From Competibacteraceae bacterium UBA2788 (GTDB lineage: Bacteria > Pseudomonadota > Gammaproteobacteria > Competibacterales > Competibacteraceae), in NCBI GenBank assembly GCA_002352185.1, contig DEHY01000166.1, positions 1 through 7,659 of the forward strand: 7,659 nucleotides of DNA. Direction: 5' to 3'. Below the pieces are notes generated by a model that saw only the letters and a list, made by a program, of their open reading frames with translations, was not told the origin of the DNA and did not search any database. Below, one piece after another: positions 7,232 through 7,659 of this stretch. The position numbers and the translations under genes were made by a program. Position 1 is the first letter of the stretch; each line of letters opens with the position of its first letter.

Positions 7232-7659
7232 ATGGCGCGACTAACCCTATTGCATTACCCCGATCCCCGGCTGCGCAAGCCGGCGCTGCCGGTAGAAACG
7301 GTGGATGATCGAGTGCGATCCCTGGTGGACGACATGCTGGAGACCATGTATGCCGCGCCAGGGATCGGCCTGGCCGCAACCCAGGTCAACATCCAGAAGC
7401 GCATTATCGTCATGGACATATCCGACGATAAAAACCAGCCGCTAACCTTTATCAATCCGGCCCTGCTGGCGCGGGAGGGTGAAAGCGAGATGGAAGAAGG
7501 CTGTCTGTCGGTGCCTGGCTTCTATGAGCGGGTCCGGCGCGCCGAACGGGTATGGGTCAGCGCGCTGGATCGCCACGGCGACCCGTTTGAACTCGACGCC
7601 AGCGGCTTGCTGGCGGTGTGCATCCAGCACGAAATCGATCATCTGGACGGCAAGCTGTT
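7232..7659 (+). CDS. def: Peptide deformylase (3' end outside window)
   Basis: Def removes the formyl group from the N-terminal methionine of nascent proteins at the ribosome exit and is a metalloenzyme (Fe2+ in vivo). The open frame runs from ATG 7232-7234 to the window edge, giving 142 complete codons of a protein usually near 170 residues. All three deformylase motifs are present: GIGLAATQ at 44-51, EGCLSVP at 89-95 with metal ligand Cys91, and QHEIDHLDG at 132-140 with ligands His133 and His137 and catalytic Glu134. The N-terminus ([18 protein letters not shown]) is typical. GGAG at 7223-7226, five bases before the ATG, is a good ribosome site. It is divergent from the LysM gene. In related bacteria fmt and rsmB follow def, which would lie just beyond the window. 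Confidence 0.97.
   Translation, partial: MARLTLLHYPDPRLRKPALPVETVDDRVRSLVDDMLETMYAAPGIGLAATQVNIQKRIIVMDISDDKNQPLTFINPALLAREGESEMEEGCLSVPGFYERVRRAERVWVSALDRHGDPFELDASGLLAVCIQHEIDHLDGKL

Noticed and set aside
6721..7233. Minus-strand frame of 170 codons overlapping the LysM gene start
   Set aside because: It overlaps the signal peptide and LysM region in another frame. The LysM frame has a clear lipobox and domain; this one has neither.

Overview
The window is a stretch of GC-rich (about 60% by eye) chromosomal DNA, densely packed with single-copy housekeeping genes. Gene content and order point to a gammaproteobacterium. A peptide deformylase gene lies divergent to a LysM-lipoprotein/dprA pair, followed by smg, a type IA topoisomerase and tsaC. 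This is an expanded form of the dprA-smg-yrdD-tsaC neighbourhood known from E. coli. The S-methyl-5'-thioinosine phosphorylase also fits, since that enzyme is best known from Pseudomonas. A lineage near the Chromatiales or Competibacteraceae is possible, but this is a guess.

Layout. Positions 1-420 (+) are the 3' end of a methyl-accepting chemotaxis protein gene, cut by the window edge. Positions 500-1252 (+) encode a purine phosphorylase of the MTAP/MTIP family. Five genes then run on the minus strand. Read in their own direction from 7079 down to 1255 they are a LysM lipoprotein, dprA, smg, topA and tsaC. From 7232 to the right edge (+) lies the start of def.

Transcription as inferred. A 152-bp divergent intergenic region (7080-7231) carries -10-like hexamers facing both ways around a 14-bp palindrome. 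The LysM gene and dprA are 11 bp apart and probably form one transcript. It appears to end at a strong GC hairpin (4782-4816) overlapping the dprA stop codon. smg (good ribosome binding site), topA and tsaC follow with short gaps and probably form a second unit, which converges on the phosphorylase gene with only 2 bp between stop codons. No gap in the window exceeds about 150 bp.

How the genes relate. def and tsaC serve translation (N-terminal deformylation; tRNA t6A modification). topA controls supercoiling, DprA handles incoming single-stranded DNA in transformation, the LysM lipoprotein probably binds peptidoglycan, and the phosphorylase salvages a by-product of polyamine and quorum-signal synthesis. 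Apart from shared location they do not form an obvious pathway.

I found no mobile element, CRISPR array, tRNA, rRNA or defence/toxin system, and nothing I would call an undescribed system. The points worth a second look are local: the location and zinc-free tail of TopA, an in-frame A-AAA-AAC slippery heptamer near the topA 3' end, the palindrome in the divergent promoter, the likely TTG start of dprA, and the substrate-defining asparagine in the phosphorylase.
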